Assembly: GCF_001591705.1 (NCBI RefSeq)
Contig: NZ_BCVK01000024.1
Coordinates: 1-35,203 of the forward strand
Origin: Lactococcus cremoris subsp. cremoris NBRC 100676
GTDB taxonomy: Bacteria; Bacillota; Bacilli; Lactobacillales; Streptococcaceae
Length of the DNA: 35,203 bases
Direction: 5' to 3'
Position numbers and translations under genes: made by a program
Shown here: in pieces, positions 1-9,002 of the stretch
How positions within the stretch are numbered: position 1 is the stretch's first letter
Layout: each line of letters begins with the position of its first letter
The notes under the pieces: model-generated
The model's database searches: none
Told to the model about the DNA's origin: nothing
Seen by the model: only the letters and a program-made list of their open reading frames with translations

Positions 1-16
1 TATAATAAGTATTAAT

Positions 17-61
17 AAAAAATAAAAGGAGAGCCAATATAGAGCTTTCCTTTTATTTTTT
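17..61. terminator. Intrinsic terminator downstream of ribH
   Basis: A 13-base arm at 18-30 (A-rich, ending AAGGA) is perfectly complementary to 48-60, and a few more pairs are possible towards the loop. U-rich tracts on both sides let it work in either orientation. It lies just past the ribH stop, so it probably ends the riboflavin transcript. Confidence 0.75.
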
Positions 62-120
62 ATTAATTGATTTTCTTTGTAGAGCTCTTTAATTTTTTCT
101 GGTTTCAAATTTTAAACAAC

Positions 121-596
121 TTAAGATATTTTAGCCATCAAATCAACCATCTCAATCGCACCAACTGCTACCTCAAATCCTTTATTTCCTGCTTTTGTTC
201 CTGAACGTTCAATCGCTTGTTCAATATTCTCTGTCGTCAGTACTCCAAACATAACAGGGATATTTGAATTCAGTGAAACATGGGCAATCCCTTTAGAAAC
301 CTCGCTACAAACAAAATCATAATGTGAAGTAGAACCTCGAATCACCGTACCTAAGCAGATAATGGCATCATATTTATCTGAACTTGCCATTTTTGCGCAA
401 TAAGCGGAATTTCAAATGCTCCTGGCACCCAAGCAATATCAATTTGTTCTTCTTGAACACCATGTCTTTTGAGAGCATCTAAGGCCCCTGCTAAGAGTTT
501 TGCGTTGATGAATTCGTTAAAACGTGCAACTACAATTCCATATTTGGCATTTCCTGTTGTTAAATTTCCCTCAAAGACTGTCATTTTTCTATCCAT
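121..596 (-). pseudogene. ribH: 6,7-dimethyl-8-ribityllumazine synthase RibH, frameshifted
   Basis: Lumazine synthase condenses 5-amino-6-ribitylaminouracil with 3,4-dihydroxy-2-butanone 4-phosphate, the penultimate step of riboflavin synthesis. The family is recognisable in two pieces. The N-terminal part (596 to about 391) has the substrate motif VARFNEFIN and the [10 protein letters not shown] segment. The C-terminal part (390 to 121) has [15 protein letters not shown] and the GVLTTEN segment. They are in different frames: the first ends ...IAQKWQV and runs out of frame, while the second resumes with the expected MASSDKYD. The break is a run of five T (390-394, + strand) where six would restore one protein of about 158 residues. 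The second piece begins with an internal ATG, so a separate fragment could be made. It is the last gene of the rib operon. The lesion is either a real mutation or a homopolymer sequencing error. Confidence 0.85.
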
Positions 597-610
597 GCTT
601 TCTTTTTATT

Positions 611-1807
611 TTAATCGAACAAATGTCCCATTTTATTTTGCTTTACTTTTAAATAATCCTGATCAAATTCATTTTCTTTAATTTGAATTGGAACTCTTTC
701 TTTAACTGGTAGCCCATATTTTGAAAAATCATTGATTTTTTGTGGGTTATTAGTCATTAATCTTAAAGACTTCACACCAAGTGTTTTCAGAATTTGAGCA
801 CCTATGGAGTATTCACGCGCATCTTCTTCAAAACCTAGGGCTAAATTTGCTTCAATTGTATCAAGCCCCTCATCTTGAAGTGAATAAGCACGAAGTTTGT
901 TGATTAAACCGATTCCTCGCCCTTCTTGCCGAAGATATAATAAAACCCCTCGTCCCTCGGCATTTATCTGTGTTAGAGCTTGTTCTAATTGTTCACCACA
1001 ATCACATTTCATTGAGCCAAAAGCATCTCCAGTCAAACATTCCGAATGAACTCGGCAAAGCACTGCTTCTCCCTCTCCAATGTCCCCCTTAACTAGGGCG
1101 ACATGATGCTCACCATTTATTTTATTGACAAATCCAAAGATTTCAAAATAACCATATTTTGTTGGAAGTTTCGCTCTGGTAACTTGCTCAACCAGTTGTT
1201 CATTTTGTTTTCGATATTCTTGTATGGCCTTGATTGTGATAAAATTCAAGTCCCATTCTTTTGCTTTTTCTTGAAGTTCTTCTGTGCGCATCATGCTACC
1301 ATCTTCGGCCATTATTTCAACACAAACTCCCACTTCCTTTAGACCAGCAAGTCGTAACAAATCAACTGTTGCTTCTGTGTGTCCATTGCGTTCTAAGACT
1401 CCATTTTTCTTTGCAATCAGAGGAAAGACATGACCAGGTCTTCGAAAATCTTCGACTGAACTTTCTTCATCAGCAAGTTTTCTAATAGTCAGCGAACGGT
1501 CAAAGGCTGATACCCCTGTACTTGTCTCTACATGATCGACAGAAACAGTAAAAGCTGTCCCGTGGTTGTCTGTATTTCTCTCCGTCATTGCTGACAAATG
1601 CAGACTCTTAGCATATTTTTCACTCATCGGACTACAAATTAATCCCTTTGCCTGACTGGCCATGAAGTTTATCTTTTCTGGACTAATCATTTCGGCTGCA
1701 CAAATCAAATCTCCTTCATTTTCTCTATTCTCGTCATCAGTGACAATGATCATTTCGCCTGCTTTAAGGGCTGTTAAGGCTTCTTCTACTGTATTATATT
1801 GAAACAT
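611..1807 (-). CDS. ribBA: Bifunctional 3,4-dihydroxy-2-butanone-4-phosphate synthase / GTP cyclohydrolase II
   Basis: This 398-residue protein carries the two entry reactions of riboflavin synthesis. The N-terminal half (about 1-200) is DHBP synthase, with the acidic metal/substrate loop [10 protein letters not shown] at 24-33, RRPGHVFPL at 122-130 and GHTEATVDL at 142-150. The C-terminal half is GTP cyclohydrolase II, with the zinc cysteines C257, C268 and C270 in [16 protein letters not shown] and the RQEGRGIG loop at 293-300. The length is normal for a fused RibBA and no lesion is seen. It starts 11 bases after ribE ends, with an AGAGGAG-type ribosome site before ATG at 1807. Third gene of the operon; the older lactococcal name is ribA. 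Confidence 0.95.
   Translation of the reverse strand: MFQYNTVEEALTALKAGEMIIVTDDENRENEGDLICAAEMISPEKINFMASQAKGLICSPMSEKYAKSLHLSAMTERNTDNHGTAFTVSVDHVETSTGVSAFDRSLTIRKLADEESSVEDFRRPGHVFPLIAKKNGVLERNGHTEATVDLLRLAGLKEVGVCVEIMAEDGSMMRTEELQEKAKEWDLNFITIKAIQEYRKQNEQLVEQVTRAKLPTKYGYFEIFGFVNKINGEHHVALVKGDIGEGEAVLCRVHSECLTGDAFGSMKCDCGEQLEQALTQINAEGRGVLLYLRQEGRGIGLINKLRAYSLQDEGLDTIEANLALGFEEDAREYSIGAQILKTLGVKSLRLMTNNPQKINDFSKYGLPVKERVPIQIKENEFDQDYLKVKQNKMGHLFD
814..820 (-). other. Chi-like heptamer
   Basis: Reads GCGCGTG on the minus strand, the sequence described as the L. lactis Chi site recognised by its RexAB nuclease. It lies inside ribBA. Two more copies, also on the minus strand, are at 10423-10429 and 21525-21531. 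Confidence 0.45.
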
Positions 1808-1818
1808 TTTATCTCCTC

Positions 1819-2466
1819 TTAAAATCCATAATCAATTATTTTATCCTTTGTCAGCAAGGAAGACCCTGTAAAAGAATCTTTCCCAGTAAGTAATTTTTCG
1901 ATATATTTACCCAATATATCGTTCTCCAAATTAACTTTATCTCCAACCTTCTTTGCAGACAATATGGTCTCTTTGATAGTATGAGGAATTATTGACACAC
2001 TAAAAGATTTTGAAGTCACATGAGCCACCGTAAGACTGATGCCATCAATCGTAATAGAGCCTTTTTCAACAACATATTTCATTAAGTCTACAGTTGTTTG
2101 AACTTCAAACCAAACCGCATTTTCTTCCTTCTTGATTGATAAAATCTTTCCTGTACCATCAATATGCCCTGAAACAATATGTCCGCCAAATCGACCATTT
2201 AGAGCCACTGCTCGCTCTAAATTAACTTTACTTCCTACTGTTAATTCCCCTAAATTTGAACGCTTGAAACTCTCTGGCATAACATCTCCTGTAAATTCTT
2301 TATGATTAAATGCGGAAACAGTCAAACAGAGACCATTTGTTGAGATAGAATCCCCAAGTTTTAAATCTTCTAAGATACTGGAAGCTCGAATGCTTAATTT
2401 AGACGACTTATCTCTCTTTTGAATTTGAGTTACTTCTCCTACTTCCTCAATAATTCCTGTAAACAT
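1819..2466 (-). CDS. ribE: Riboflavin synthase alpha chain
   Basis: Riboflavin synthase dismutates two 6,7-dimethyl-8-ribityllumazine molecules to riboflavin plus aminoribitylaminouracil. The 215-residue protein has the expected two tandem lumazine-binding barrels. Repeat 1 starts [12 protein letters not shown] and contains [12 protein letters not shown]. Repeat 2 starts at about residue 98 ([13 protein letters not shown]) and contains [13 protein letters not shown]. Its ATG shares one base with the ribD stop (TAATG), so translation is probably coupled to the end of ribD. It is intact although both ribD before it and ribH after it are broken. Called ribB in some lactococcal papers. Confidence 0.95.
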   Translation of the reverse strand: MFTGIIEEVGEVTQIQKRDKSSKLSIRASSILEDLKLGDSISTNGLCLTVSAFNHKEFTGDVMPESFKRSNLGELTVGSKVNLERAVALNGRFGGHIVSGHIDGTGKILSIKKEENAVWFEVQTTVDLMKYVVEKGSITIDGISLTVAHVTSKSFSVSIIPHTIKETILSAKKVGDKVNLENDILGKYIEKLLTGKDSFTGSSLLTKDKIIDYGF

Positions 2467-3553
2467 TAAATGAGCTCACTTTCTAATAATATATCTTCTC
2501 CTAAATAGACCACTTTCGGTCGGTCTAGTAAATAGGCTTGATTGGGATGCTCTACTCCTTGTCCATCAACAGGACTTGGAGCTTCTTTCCCACCAAATAT
2601 TTTAGGCGCAATATAGGCCTGAACTTTTTGAACAATTCCTGCTTTTAATGCTGAGGCGTTGAGTCTTGCTCCCCCTTCTAAAATAAGACTATCAATTTCT
2701 CTTTCTCCTAACTTAGTGATTAAATCTTTCAAATCCAAATGTTCAGATATGGAAGAAACTAGTAAAATCTCGCAACCGGCTTCAATAAAAGCTTGATGTT
2801 TTTGAATGTTTTCATTTGAGGTAGCAATGATTGTTGGAATTTCAAATGCAGTAGAAACAATCTTAGACGTAAGAGGGGTTCGAAGTTGAGTATCACAAAT
2901 AATTCTAATTGGATTTATCCCATTTTTTATTCTGGCAGTTAATTGTGGGTCATCTTTCAGAAGTGTTTCAACACCAATCATGATTGCCATGAAACGTGAA
3001 CGGTCTTCATGTACCTTTTGTCTTGCTTTTTCACCTGTAATCCATTTGGATTGACCTTTATAAGTCGCAATTTTTCCATCAAGAGTCATCGCATACTTCA
3101 TCATGACGTAGGGGGTTCTTTGAGTGACGTAATGAAAAAAATCTTATTTAAGTCTTTGCACTCTTTTTCTAGAACTTTTAATGAAACATCAATTCCAGCT
3201 TTTTTCATTGCTTCAATTCCCTTACCGGCTACTAAAGGATTTGGGTCTAGACTCCCAATGACTACACGCTTCACTTTATTTTTGATGATTGCTTCAAAAC
3301 AAGGCGGTTGCTTGCCTTGGTGGGCACAAGGTTCTAAGGTCACATAAATGGTTGACCCCTCCGGTGATTCTATACAAGATTTAAATGCATTGATTTCCGC
3401 ATGTGCTTCTCCATATTTCTCATGATAACCTTGACCAATAATTTGACCATCATTGACAATAATCGCTCCTACTTGAGGATTTGGATTAACGTTTCCCCCT
3501 CCTTTTCGAGCCAGTAGGATTGCTAAATTCATAAAATGCTCATCATTTTCCAT
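2466..3553 (-). pseudogene. ribD: Bifunctional diaminohydroxyphosphoribosylaminopyrimidine deaminase / reductase RibD, frameshifted
   Basis: RibD deaminates and then reduces the pyrimidine product of GTP cyclohydrolase II. The N-terminal deaminase (3553 to 3101) has the zinc motifs HAEINAF and PCAHQGKQPPC. The C-terminal reductase (3104 to 2466) starts MMKYAMTLDGKIAT and has LEGGARLNAS. They are in different frames: the deaminase ends ...LKEPPTS, whereas adding one base to the C5 run (GGGGG at 3111-3115 on +) gives ...LKEPPYVMMKYAMT, the normal family continuation. The deaminase TGA overlaps the reductase ATG as ATGA, so the two halves might still be made by coupled reinitiation. I place the start at the ATG at 3553 (MENDEHFMNLA), preceded by AGAAAGGAT, rather than at an upstream in-frame codon. 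First gene of the operon, also known as ribG. Confidence 0.85.
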
Positions 3554-3652
3554 CCATTTATCCTTTCTAAAAAAAATAAGCCCCAAAATAATATTTCAAG
3601 GGCTTAGGATAATTTTCTATTTTATTCAAGCAAAAAAATAGCTCAAAAAAAC

Positions 3653-3685
3653 CAAAAATGGAGTGAATTAGATAGATTCACTCCA
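3653..3685 (-). terminator. Riboswitch-controlled attenuator before ribD
   Basis: On the minus strand, TGGAGTGAAT pairs with ATTCACTCCA across a short loop (3659-3685), followed directly by TTTTTGG and another T run. It lies between the FMN aptamer and ribD, so it is the expected expression platform: FMN binding would favour this terminator and stop transcription. Confidence 0.85.
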
Positions 3686-3735
3686 GAGTTTAAGGCTAAA
3701 TAGAAATAATACTATCATGAGTATTATGGGTTTTT

Positions 3736-3844
3736 ATCTTCTTTCATCCAGACTATACTGTCGGCCTCGGAGTTTCACCGAATCATGCTGCTAGCAGCTC
3801 GCGGGCTATACCGCTGGTAGGGAATTTCACCCTGCCCTGAAGAT
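3736..3844 (-). ncRNA. FMN riboswitch (RFN element)
   Basis: Read on the minus strand, this about 109-base segment contains the conserved RFN blocks in order: ATCTTCAGGGCAGGGTG, AATTCCC, the GCGGTATAGCCCGCGAGC arm, GATTCGGTGAAA, and CTCCGAGGCCGACAGTATAG then TGGATGAAAGAAGAT. The ends pair (ATCTTC with GAAGAT) to close the multi-helix junction. The position directly downstream of the promoter and upstream of ribD fits transcriptional control of riboflavin synthesis by FMN. No base change is obvious in the conserved core. Confidence 0.97.
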
Positions 3845-3862
3845 TTATTAAATTGTAGCTAA

Positions 3863-3892
3863 AGTATAGCATTTAATTTTAAAGATTGTCAA
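3863..3892 (-). promoter_or_regulatory. Promoter of the rib operon
   Basis: On the minus strand there is a consensus -35 TTGACA (3887-3892), an 18-base spacer ending in TGC, and -10 TATACT (3863-3868), which makes an extended -10. It fires straight into the FMN aptamer. Confidence 0.85.
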
Positions 3893-3987
3893 GATATAAA
3901 AACGTATTCTTTAAAATAATTATTTTGAAGGTCCTATCAAAAGTCTAATGATATTTTTATTTATCAAATAATATTATATTTATATAT

Positions 3988-4016
3988 TTGCTCAAAAATT
4001 ACAATTTTGCTAAAAT
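3988..4016 (+). promoter_or_regulatory. Promoter of the corA-like gene
   Basis: TTGCTC (3988-3993), a 17-base spacer ending in TGC, then TAAAAT (4011-4016). The ATG at 4045 follows an AGGATAA ribosome site. This promoter is divergent from the rib promoter about 95 bases away; the stretch between is AT-rich with no other feature that I see. Confidence 0.65.
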
Positions 4017-4044
4017 GGCTCTATTAGAACAATAGGATAATATC

Positions 4045-4950
4045 ATGCAAGAAATAAAAATAAATGATCAGCTCACTTGGCTTTCTTTTAATGTTGAGGA
4101 TCTTAGAAATACTTCTGAGCTTGCTACTTATGGCATTGACCTAGAAACACTTCAATATGCCGAAGATAAAAACGAACGTCCCCATACAGAATTTATTCCT
4201 GACAGCCAAGACTTTGTGCTTATTTTTAATAGTTTAGATTTACTCAAGTCAGAAGCTCATTACAAGACAGTTCCCGTTACCTTTGTAGCTCAAAAAAATC
4301 GATTAATTACACTCTATCATCCAGAAAATGAATACTTAATTAATCAAATAAAAAGTTATTGTTTACAAAATAGGCCACAAACGGTCTATCAACTTCTTTT
4401 TATCAGTTTATTTTTAATTTCCGAGGCTTTCTTTCCTTATTTGGAAAAAATTGATAAGTCTAAAGAAGAAATTAATCAAAAATTGCGTGAAAAAACAACC
4501 AAGAAAAATTTGCTCGCACTTTCTGATATTGAAACAGGAATGCTCTACATTGTGTCTAGTGCCAATCAAAATACTTTACTACTTGAGCAGCTTAAAACTA
4601 AAAGTATTTACAGACAGTTCAATGAAACTGAAAAAGAACAGCTTGAAGATGCGATAATCGAAGCCCAACAGCTTGCAAGTATGACTCAGCTCAATGCACA
4701 AATTCTTGAACAGTTGGCCGGAACTTATAATAATGTCCTTAATAATAATCTAAATGATAATATGACGACCTTAACTATCGTATCAGTTCTTTTAGCTGGT
4801 TTGGCCGTCATTACTGGTTTTTTTGGAATGAATATTCCGCTTCCGCTCACTCATCAAAAAGATGCTTGGGTCTGGATTATTGGCGCCTGTATCATTCTTT
4901 GGCTACTATATGCTGCCCTCTTTCGTTATATTATTGGTCGAAGACAATAA
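4045..4950 (+). CDS. corA: CorA-family magnesium transporter
   Basis: A 301-residue protein of the CorA metal ion transporter family, which forms pentameric Mg2+ (sometimes Co2+/Ni2+) channels in the membrane. The long N-terminal cytoplasmic part is mixed alpha/beta and then rich in charged helix (about residues 130-235). Two C-terminal membrane helices follow. The first ends in the diagnostic signature GMN (about 261-263, in GFFGMNIPLP), and the second is the hydrophobic stretch VWIIGACIILWLLYAALF. The length and topology are typical. The gene stands alone between the divergent rib operon and the convergent parC, with its own promoter and a shared terminator. Substrate specificity cannot be read from sequence alone. 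Confidence 0.92.
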   Translation: MQEIKINDQLTWLSFNVEDLRNTSELATYGIDLETLQYAEDKNERPHTEFIPDSQDFVLIFNSLDLLKSEAHYKTVPVTFVAQKNRLITLYHPENEYLINQIKSYCLQNRPQTVYQLLFISLFLISEAFFPYLEKIDKSKEEINQKLREKTTKKNLLALSDIETGMLYIVSSANQNTLLLEQLKTKSIYRQFNETEKEQLEDAIIEAQQLASMTQLNAQILEQLAGTYNNVLNNNLNDNMTTLTIVSVLLAGLAVITGFFGMNIPLPLTHQKDAWVWIIGACIILWLLYAALFRYIIGRRQ

Positions 4951-4978
4951 AAAAATTCAGCAAAAGCTGATTTTTTTA
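4949..4978. terminator. Bidirectional terminator between corA and parC
   Basis: TCAGC AAAA GCTGA hairpin (about 4957-4970) with an A run on the left and a T7 run on the right, so U-tracts exist for both strands. It sits between the convergent ends of the Mg transporter gene and parC. Confidence 0.85.
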
Positions 4979-7450
4979 TTTTATTTTTACGCTTGCAATT
5001 TTTTCAAGATCATCAGCAATTGGATGTCCATTACTTGTTCGATCTGATAATGATAAATCGCACAAATTAATATCATATTTCTTGCCAGTCTCACTGATTA
5101 CTTCTAATACTTGTTCATCAGTTTCTTTTGTCGCTGGTGCTTTAGCTTGACTGAACAAATCTAATTCTTCGGTCAATGCTGATAAATCAGCAGTTGAATT
5201 GATTAAACCAGCCGCAAATACGGTATGGTTATTTGTCTTCAATGTCCGTAAAACTTGAAGACCTCGATTTGCTCGTGATGTGGCTGGAATATCCTCTGTT
5301 TTAACTCGTTTAATAAATGCCCGTTGAGTCAACAGATACCAACTATTTGAGTTGACAAAGAAAGCTGCTTTTATCTTATCATCATTTTTAAGATTCATTG
5401 CCTTCACACCTGCTGCTCTAGCACCCAAGACTGGGACATCATCCAGATTAAAGCGAAGGGCATAGCCATTTTCAGAAATAATCATGAGGTCAGTAAATTG
5501 AACAGGACTAATGAGTACAATTTCATCATCATTTCCTTTAAGTTTAGCATAAGGAGTTGACTTCGAGCGGTAAGTTCGCCATGGTGAAAAACTTTCACGT
5601 TCAATTTGTTTAATTTGTCCATTTCGTGTAACCACGACTAGATTTTCACCTGCAAATGCATCAACAATTTGAACATAAATTACTTTTTCATCAGATGAAA
5701 AATTAGAAAGACTTTGTGACAAATGTTCTCCAATATCCTTCCAGCGAACGTCAGAAAGTTCATGAATTGGACGGTAAATCACATTACCAAGATTTGTGAA
5801 AATCAAGAGATGTTGTGTTGTTTTAGCGTTAGCATAGTAAAGAAGTTCGTCATCATCACGTTTCCCGATTTCTTCAAGTGCTGATGAAGCAAATGACCGA
5901 GGTGATGTTCGTTTGATATAACCTGAACGAGTTACTGAAACGACAGTATCTTCAGCGACAATCAATTCACTGGCTTCTATCTCAATGGTTTGTACTTCAT
6001 CTTGAAGTTCACTACGGCGTGGTTTGGCAAATTTTTTCTTCACTTCACGCAGTTCGCGCTTCATTAAATTAAACAAGGTACGTTCATCATTAATAATCGC
6101 TTTAAGTTCAAGAATTTTTTGCTCTAATTCAGCTTGTTCATTTTGCAAAGTGACAATGTCAGTATTGGTCAAACGATAAAGTTGCAAAGTGACAATAGCT
6201 TCGGCTTGTTCTTCGGTAAATCCAAATGAAACTTTGATATTTTCTTTGGCATCTGCTTTATTTTCTGAAGCACGAATCGTTGCCACCACTTCATCTAAAA
6301 TAGAAACCATGCGAATCAGACCTTCAACAATATGAAGTCTTTTTTCCGCTTTATTTAGGTCAAATTGCGAGCGTTTGATAATGACATCTTCGCGGTGTTT
6401 AACGTAAGAACGGAGCATTTGTAAGACACCAGTTTGAACAGGTGTCATGTTGTCAATTGCGACCATGTTAAAGTTATAATTTACTTGTAAATCAGTATTT
6501 TTGAACAAGTAATTCAAAACAAGCTGACTATCTGCTTCTTTCTTTAATTCAATTGCAATCCGCAATCCTTCGCGGTCAGATTCATCACGAACTTCAGCAA
6601 TACCTGGCACTTTAGCATTGACACGAACATCGTCAATTTTCTTGACTAAGTTTGCTTTATTTAATTCAAAAGGAATTTCAGTAACAATAAGTTGCTCACG
6701 GCCGCCTTTCATTGGTTCAATATCAACTTTTGAACGAACAACGATGCGCCCTTTTCCTTTTTCATAAGCTTTTCTGATTTCACCTTTCCCTTGAATGATT
6801 CCGCCAGTAGGAAAATCGGGTCCAGGTAAAAATTCCATGATTTTTTCTACATCAGCTTTAGGGTGGTCAATCATATGAATGGTTGCATCAATGACTTCGC
6901 CAAGATTATGGGGTGGAATATCTGTGGCATAACCGGCTGATATCCCGGTTGAACCATTGACTAAAAGATTTGGAAAAGCAGCTGGTAAAACGGTTGGTTC
7001 TTTCTCTGTATCATCAAAGTTCCAAGCCTGACTTACGGTATCTTTCTCAATATCTGATAACAGGTATCCAGAAATTTCTGAAAGACGAGCTTCGGTATAA
7101 CGCATTGCGGCAGGTGGATCACCATCCATCGAACCGTTATTCCCGTGCATTTCAATTAAAGGTTCGCCCATTTTCCAGTCTTGACTCATCCGAATCATCG
7201 CTTCATAAATTGAGCTATCACCGTGTGGGTGAAAATTACCCATGACGTTCCCGACCGATTTGGCTGACTTACGGTAGGACTTATCAAAGGTATTTCCGTC
7301 TTTGTTCATCGAATAAAGAATTCGACGCTGTACGGGTTTTAAACCATCACGGATGTCGGGTAGCGCCCGCTCCTGAATGATATATTTTGAATATCGACCA
7401 AATCGGTCGCCCATTATATCTTCTAATGGTAAGGTTTGAATGTTTGACAT
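4976..7450 (-). CDS. parC: DNA topoisomerase IV subunit A
   Basis: ParC is the DNA-cleaving subunit of topoisomerase IV, which decatenates daughter chromosomes; it works as A2B2 with ParE, encoded about 2 kb upstream on the same strand. The 824-residue protein opens MSNIQTLPLEDIMGDRFGRY and has the Gram-positive ParC signature ALPDIRDGLKPVQRR. The quinolone-determining segment HPHGDSSIYEAM (about 74-85) has Ser at 79-80 and Glu83. The catalytic tyrosine is Y118 in AAMRYTEAR. The C-terminal third shows repeated beta-pinwheel blades (for example RSGYIKRTSP, RNGQIKQIER, ENGYALRFN). It has its own leader, apart from the operon that follows parE. The ribosome site is weak (AGAAAG). Confidence 0.97.
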   Translation of the reverse strand: MSNIQTLPLEDIMGDRFGRYSKYIIQERALPDIRDGLKPVQRRILYSMNKDGNTFDKSYRKSAKSVGNVMGNFHPHGDSSIYEAMIRMSQDWKMGEPLIEMHGNNGSMDGDPPAAMRYTEARLSEISGYLLSDIEKDTVSQAWNFDDTEKEPTVLPAAFPNLLVNGSTGISAGYATDIPPHNLGEVIDATIHMIDHPKADVEKIMEFLPGPDFPTGGIIQGKGEIRKAYEKGKGRIVVRSKVDIEPMKGGREQLIVTEIPFELNKANLVKKIDDVRVNAKVPGIAEVRDESDREGLRIAIELKKEADSQLVLNYLFKNTDLQVNYNFNMVAIDNMTPVQTGVLQMLRSYVKHREDVIIKRSQFDLNKAEKRLHIVEGLIRMVSILDEVVATIRASENKADAKENIKVSFGFTEEQAEAIVTLQLYRLTNTDIVTLQNEQAELEQKILELKAIINDERTLFNLMKRELREVKKKFAKPRRSELQDEVQTIEIEASELIVAEDTVVSVTRSGYIKRTSPRSFASSALEEIGKRDDDELLYYANAKTTQHLLIFTNLGNVIYRPIHELSDVRWKDIGEHLSQSLSNFSSDEKVIYVQIVDAFAGENLVVVTRNGQIKQIERESFSPWRTYRSKSTPYAKLKGNDDEIVLISPVQFTDLMIISENGYALRFNLDDVPVLGARAAGVKAMNLKNDDKIKAAFFVNSNSWYLLTQRAFIKRVKTEDIPATSRANRGLQVLRTLKTNNHTVFAAGLINSTADLSALTEELDLFSQAKAPATKETDEQVLEVISETGKKYDINLCDLSLSDRTSNGHPIADDLEKIASVKIK

Positions 7451-7538
7451 ATTTCAACTTTCTTTTTAGAAAATTTCTTTAATTTTTATACTAATTCTTT
7501 TATTAACTTATAATAAGAATGATTTTTACTGACAGTTC

Positions 7539-7559
7539 TTCTAGTCTATCAGACTAGAA
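7539..7559 (-). other. Hairpin in the parC leader
   Basis: TTCTAGTCT and AGACTAGAA form a perfect 9-base-pair stem with a 3-base loop about 90 bases before the parC ATG. No T run follows, so it does not look like a terminator. It may stabilise the leader or be a protein site. The rest of 7451-7683 is AT-rich. A likely extended -10 (TGGTAGAAT on the minus strand) lies near 7580, and two further copies of the TACTGAC word lie at 7527 and 7661. Confidence 0.4.
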
Positions 7560-7683
7560 TATAAAATCACTTTTCCTATTCTACCACAAAATTAAAACGA
7601 AAAAAACTGACACATTATTTATTGGGCAAAATCGATAAGATTGTTTATCTCTTGAAAAACTACTGACAGCTTAATTTGAAGTG

Positions 7684-7718
7684 AAAAAATTACTGACAAA
7701 GCTGTCAGTAAATTTTTT
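7684..7718 (-). terminator. Terminator downstream of the elaA-type gene, built from the TACTGAC word
   Basis: AAAAAATTACTGACA (7684-7698) and TGTCAGTAAATTTTTT (7703-7718) form a long hairpin with U-tracts on both strands. It ends the operon that runs from the isochorismatase-like gene. The stem is made of the window's recurrent TTACTGACA word in inverted orientation. Confidence 0.85.
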
Positions 7719-7722
7719 CATC

Positions 7723-8172
7723 TTAGAAGTTCAATATCATATTTACATGTTTAATATCATCTTCATAAAAGGGTTCTGAATTTTCAACAAAGCCAAATGA
7801 AGCATAAAAATCTCGTAAATAATATTGGGCCTCGATAGTCACTGCTGCTTCCCCATTTTCTTTGAGAACTTCCAAAGCCTTATCAATAAGACCACGTCCA
7901 AGATTTTGTCCACGAAATTCAGGATTAACAAGGACACGACCAATCGAAGCCTCATTAAATGAAATCCCTTGTGGAAGAAGACGACAAAGGGCCATCAACT
8001 CTCCTTTGTCATTTTCTAACCAAAGATGTTGCGCCACTTGGTCTTTACCGTCAAGTTCTTGGTAAGGACAATTTTGCTCCACAACAAAGACAGCCGTACG
8101 CAAACTCAAAAGTTGATACATCTCATCTGTTGTTAATTGATTAAAGTTTTTTAATTTCCAAATTGCTGTCAT
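7723..8172 (-). CDS. ElaA-type GNAT family N-acetyltransferase
   Basis: A 149-residue single-domain acetyltransferase of the ElaA subgroup of the GNAT fold, which uses acetyl-CoA; the substrate is unknown. The N-terminal LLSLRTAVFVVEQNCPYQELDGKDQ is the usual ElaA opening. The acetyl-CoA pyrophosphate loop is RGQNLGRGLIDKAL (about 97-110, R/Q-x-x-G-x-G/A), preceded by the strand IGRVLVNPEF. The C-terminal YLRDFYASFGF is the common Y-x-x-x-G-F ending. Its ATG overlaps the stop of the preceding exonuclease gene by four bases (ATGA), so it is translationally coupled as the last gene of that operon. Confidence 0.85.
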   Translation of the reverse strand: MTAIWKLKNFNQLTTDEMYQLLSLRTAVFVVEQNCPYQELDGKDQVAQHLWLENDKGELMALCRLLPQGISFNEASIGRVLVNPEFRGQNLGRGLIDKALEVLKENGEAAVTIEAQYYLRDFYASFGFVENSEPFYEDDIKHVNMILNF

Positions 8173-9002
8173 TTCTCTTCCTCCATAATCGTGACGAAAT
8201 TGGCTTTTTGCATTTCTTTTAGAAAATCAGAATGAATTTTCACTTTTTCTGAATTATGTAAACGAATTTTTAGACTTGAACCTGTAGAATATTCTCGTTC
8301 AACCGAAATTCCTAGGACTTCAAACCGTTCCCATTTTCGTTCCAAATTTTGCTGATAGTAGACCAAAGCCTTGGTAATGGGTAAGTTTAACTTTCGACGA
8401 ATGCTGTCAGTAATTTCATCAGAACTGTCACCAAATAAATCTAACTGACCAAGTTCGTCAGCAACTTCTGATTCTACTGATCGCTCAACTTCTTCAATTT
8501 TTTGTAAATATTGATAGAGTTTAGCTGTAATTAGACAGTCATTAAGGGCATCATGCGAACGTAAATCATTCATTTCCAGTAAATCTTTGAAATTTTCCAA
8601 AGCATAAGAGGACATGGTCAGAAGTTTTTTACTTTCTGCTAAAGTATCATAGACACGAAAAGCTTCAACATCGGTGATGGCGCAATCAATAATCGCTTGA
8701 TAGAGGAATGAAATATCAAAAGGTGCGTTATGTGCCACTAATAAATGACCTTTGATAAAATCTAAAAAATCGGGTAAGATTTCTTCAATCGTTGGTTGAT
8801 TTAACAAATCCGCTGGTTTTATCCCAGTCAATTGGGTAATTTCTGTCGAAACATAAGAACGTTGGTTTTTTACTAATTGATTGAATCTGGCAAGTTCTTG
8901 ATTATTTTCATCATATTTTACCGCACCAATTTGAATAATTTCATTTTTTTGTGCAGAAAATCCTGTGGTTTCAAAGTCAAATACGACATATTTCTCAGAC
9001 AT
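8169..9002 (-). CDS. DEDDh 3'-5' exonuclease (DnaQ/PolC-epsilon-like)
   Basis: A 277-residue exonuclease of the RNase T/DnaQ superfamily. Exo I is VVFDFETTGF with catalytic D9 and E11. Exo II is HNAPFDISFL (about 92-101). Exo III is RSHDALNDCLITAKLY, with the histidine and aspartate of the DEDDh type. Residues beyond about 180 (from the acidic DELGQLDLFGDSSDE onward) form an extra C-terminal region of about 95 residues that I do not recognise; it resembles an accessory beta-rich domain. It is not the replicative proofreading subunit in low-GC Gram-positives, where PolC carries its own, so a repair or RNA-processing role is more likely. It overlaps the preceding gene by 8 bases and the next gene by 4. 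Confidence 0.85.
   Translation of the reverse strand: MSEKYVVFDFETTGFSAQKNEIIQIGAVKYDENNQELARFNQLVKNQRSYVSTEITQLTGIKPADLLNQPTIEEILPDFLDFIKGHLLVAHNAPFDISFLYQAIIDCAITDVEAFRVYDTLAESKKLLTMSSYALENFKDLLEMNDLRSHDALNDCLITAKLYQYLQKIEEVERSVESEVADELGQLDLFGDSSDEITDSIRRKLNLPITKALVYYQQNLERKWERFEVLGISVEREYSTGSSLKIRLHNSEKVKIHSDFLKEMQKANFVTIMEEEK

Noticed and set aside
3009-3347. 112-residue + strand frame opposite ribD
   Set aside because: It is a shadow of ribD: no ribosome site, no family resemblance, and ribD matches its family on the other strand.
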